Origin: Culicoidibacter larvae
GTDB lineage: Bacteria > Bacillota_I > Bacilli_A > Culicoidibacterales > Culicoidibacteraceae
Direction of reading: 5' to 3'
DNA: 64,000 bases
Assembly: GCF_005771635.1 (NCBI RefSeq)
Contig: NZ_VBWP01000004.1
Location: 1 to 64,000, forward strand
Both the position numbers and the translations under genes were made by a program. Each line of letters starts with the position of its first letter. Positions within the stretch are counted from its first letter, which is position 1. Positions 63,409-64,000 of this stretch are shown piece by piece. A model generated the notes under the pieces. That model did not search any database. It saw only the letters and a program-made list of their open reading frames with translations, and was not told the DNA's origin.

Positions 63409-63437
63409 AAAAAGCAGAGCCCGAAGCTCTGCTTTTT
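63409..63437. terminator. Bidirectional terminator
   Basis: aaaaagcagagc / gctctgcttttt with a 5-nt loop between converging genes. Confidence 0.9.
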
Positions 63438-64000
63438 TATTTTATTTCTTTAACCATATGATAGTACTCATTGCCATACAATTGACGTTTATCAGCATCA
63501 CTGAATCCTTTGTTCAGGTATATTTGATGAGCTTTATTTTTGTTAATATCAACAATCAGGCTAAGTATTTTAAGATCACTGTTTCGAACTAAGTTTTCAA
63601 CTGATTCAAAGAGTAAACTGGCAATACCACGTCCTTGCGCGGCAGCATCTACGGCAATTGAGTCAAGGTAGAATTCATCGGCATTTGCTTCACTGGTACT
63701 GAAAACCTGAGTCTTGGCATAATTATGTTCTGCCAGCCAGGCTTCGATGTTTTTGTCGAAAAGCTTGATTCTGTTGTAGGGGTATGCAATTGCTATACCA
63801 AGGATAGTGTTGTTTTCTTCAAATACCAGAGTGTATTGATAGCTAATGAAAACATCCTCAAGGGTAAAAAGTTGTTCAATAATGGCAATAGCACGTTCTA
63901 TTGTAAAATCTGCTCCGAGAAATAATCGAATTGTTTCTCCGCTTGCTGAGTAGATAAGCGGAGCCACTTTTTTAGCGTCTTGCGGCGTCGCTTTTCTTAT
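63437..64000 (-). CDS. GNAT-family N-acetyltransferase (5' partial)
   Basis: The acetyl-CoA loop is present as DSIAVDAAAQGRGIASLLF, followed by LSLIVDINKNKAHQIYLNKGF, which are motifs A and B of GNAT enzymes. The frame stays open to the right edge; the codons there read IRKATPQDAKKVAPLI, a typical GNAT N-terminus, so the real start is just beyond base 64000 and a GTG at 63967 is internal. The acceptor substrate is unknown. Confidence 0.85.
   Translation of the reverse strand: MRKATPQDAKKVAPLIYSASGETIRLFLGADFTIERAIAIIEQLFTLEDVFISYQYTLVFEENNTILGIAIAYPYNRIKLFDKNIEAWLAEHNYAKTQVFSTSEANADEFYLDSIAVDAAAQGRGIASLLFESVENLVRNSDLKILSLIVDINKNKAHQIYLNKGFSDADKRQLYGNEYYHMVKEIK

Overview
The window is a gene-dense stretch of chromosome from a low-to-moderate-GC Gram-positive bacterium (Bacillota). 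The evidence is: Shine-Dalgarno sequences of the GGAGG type before nearly every gene, an LPQTG cell-wall anchor, MurT/GatD-like peptidoglycan genes, an ECF folate S-component, Gram-positive type glnA, glpX and MurJ of the YtgP type, and FosB. No sporulation gene, phage, transposase, rRNA, tRNA or CRISPR array is visible. I cannot name the genus; an Erysipelotrichia-like or related deep Bacillota lineage would fit, but this is inference. Many promoters share an extended -10 element (TGnTATAAT) placed 20-40 bp before the start codon, and most operons end in a GC-rich hairpin with a T-run.

Layout. 1-3.1 kb: the end of an AT-rich secreted repeat protein with an M23 peptidase, cut by the left edge, then a D,D-carboxypeptidase. 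3.1-6 kb: thyA-dfrA-plsC and two small XRE regulators. 6-9.5 kb: an Amidase_3 cell-wall hydrolase, a GH1 6-phospho-beta-glucosidase and a small orphan gene. 9.5-14.5 kb: an ABC exporter (very long coiled-coil FtsX-type permease plus ATPase) divergent from a TetR regulator. 14.6-19.4 kb: cca-mutL, a palindromic intergenic repeat, miaA and a SUKH-like gene. 19.4-22.4 kb: an APC permease divergent from glnA. 22.4-26.6 kb: murT, a gatD homologue lacking its catalytic residues, murJ and a DUF896 gene. 26.6-31.6 kb: glpX, tkt, an aldo/keto reductase, a Rid-family gene and folT. 31.6-36.4 kb: an ArsR-copA-copZ metal locus running into acpS-alr. 36.4-41.7 kb: tex, a flavodoxin/ferredoxin fusion, a HAD phosphatase, a CDGSH protein and an orphan. 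41.7-45.2 kb: an asymmetric heterodimeric ABC exporter. 45.2-51.9 kb: two Gfo/Idh/MocA oxidoreductases, an RpiR regulator, a threonine-aldolase-like enzyme, and a MerR-methyltransferase fusion with a sugar epimerase. 51.9-57.1 kb: HAD, 3-methyladenine glycosylase, TMEM175-like channel and fosB, then a hairpin leader before folD-purB, then aroQ. 57.2-64 kb: a wall-anchored S8 protease, M24 peptidase, tyrosine phosphatase, efp, an Asp23-like gene, and a GNAT gene cut by the right edge.

The most notable observation is the murT-gatD-murJ cluster. The GatD homologue keeps the fold and the flanking sequence, but the nucleophile Cys is Glu, the catalytic His is Arg, and the glycine-rich substrate loop is gone; MurT has also lost the conserved Asp-rich motif that meets the glutaminase site. 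Other points worth following are a ~117-bp palindromic intergenic repeat present twice, each directly after a stop codon; a promoter/hairpin/terminator leader before folD with mutually exclusive pairings; and a MerR-methyltransferase fusion behind a textbook 19-bp-spacer MerR promoter holding a perfect 15-bp dyad. All calls are by eye from sequence; no database search was run.
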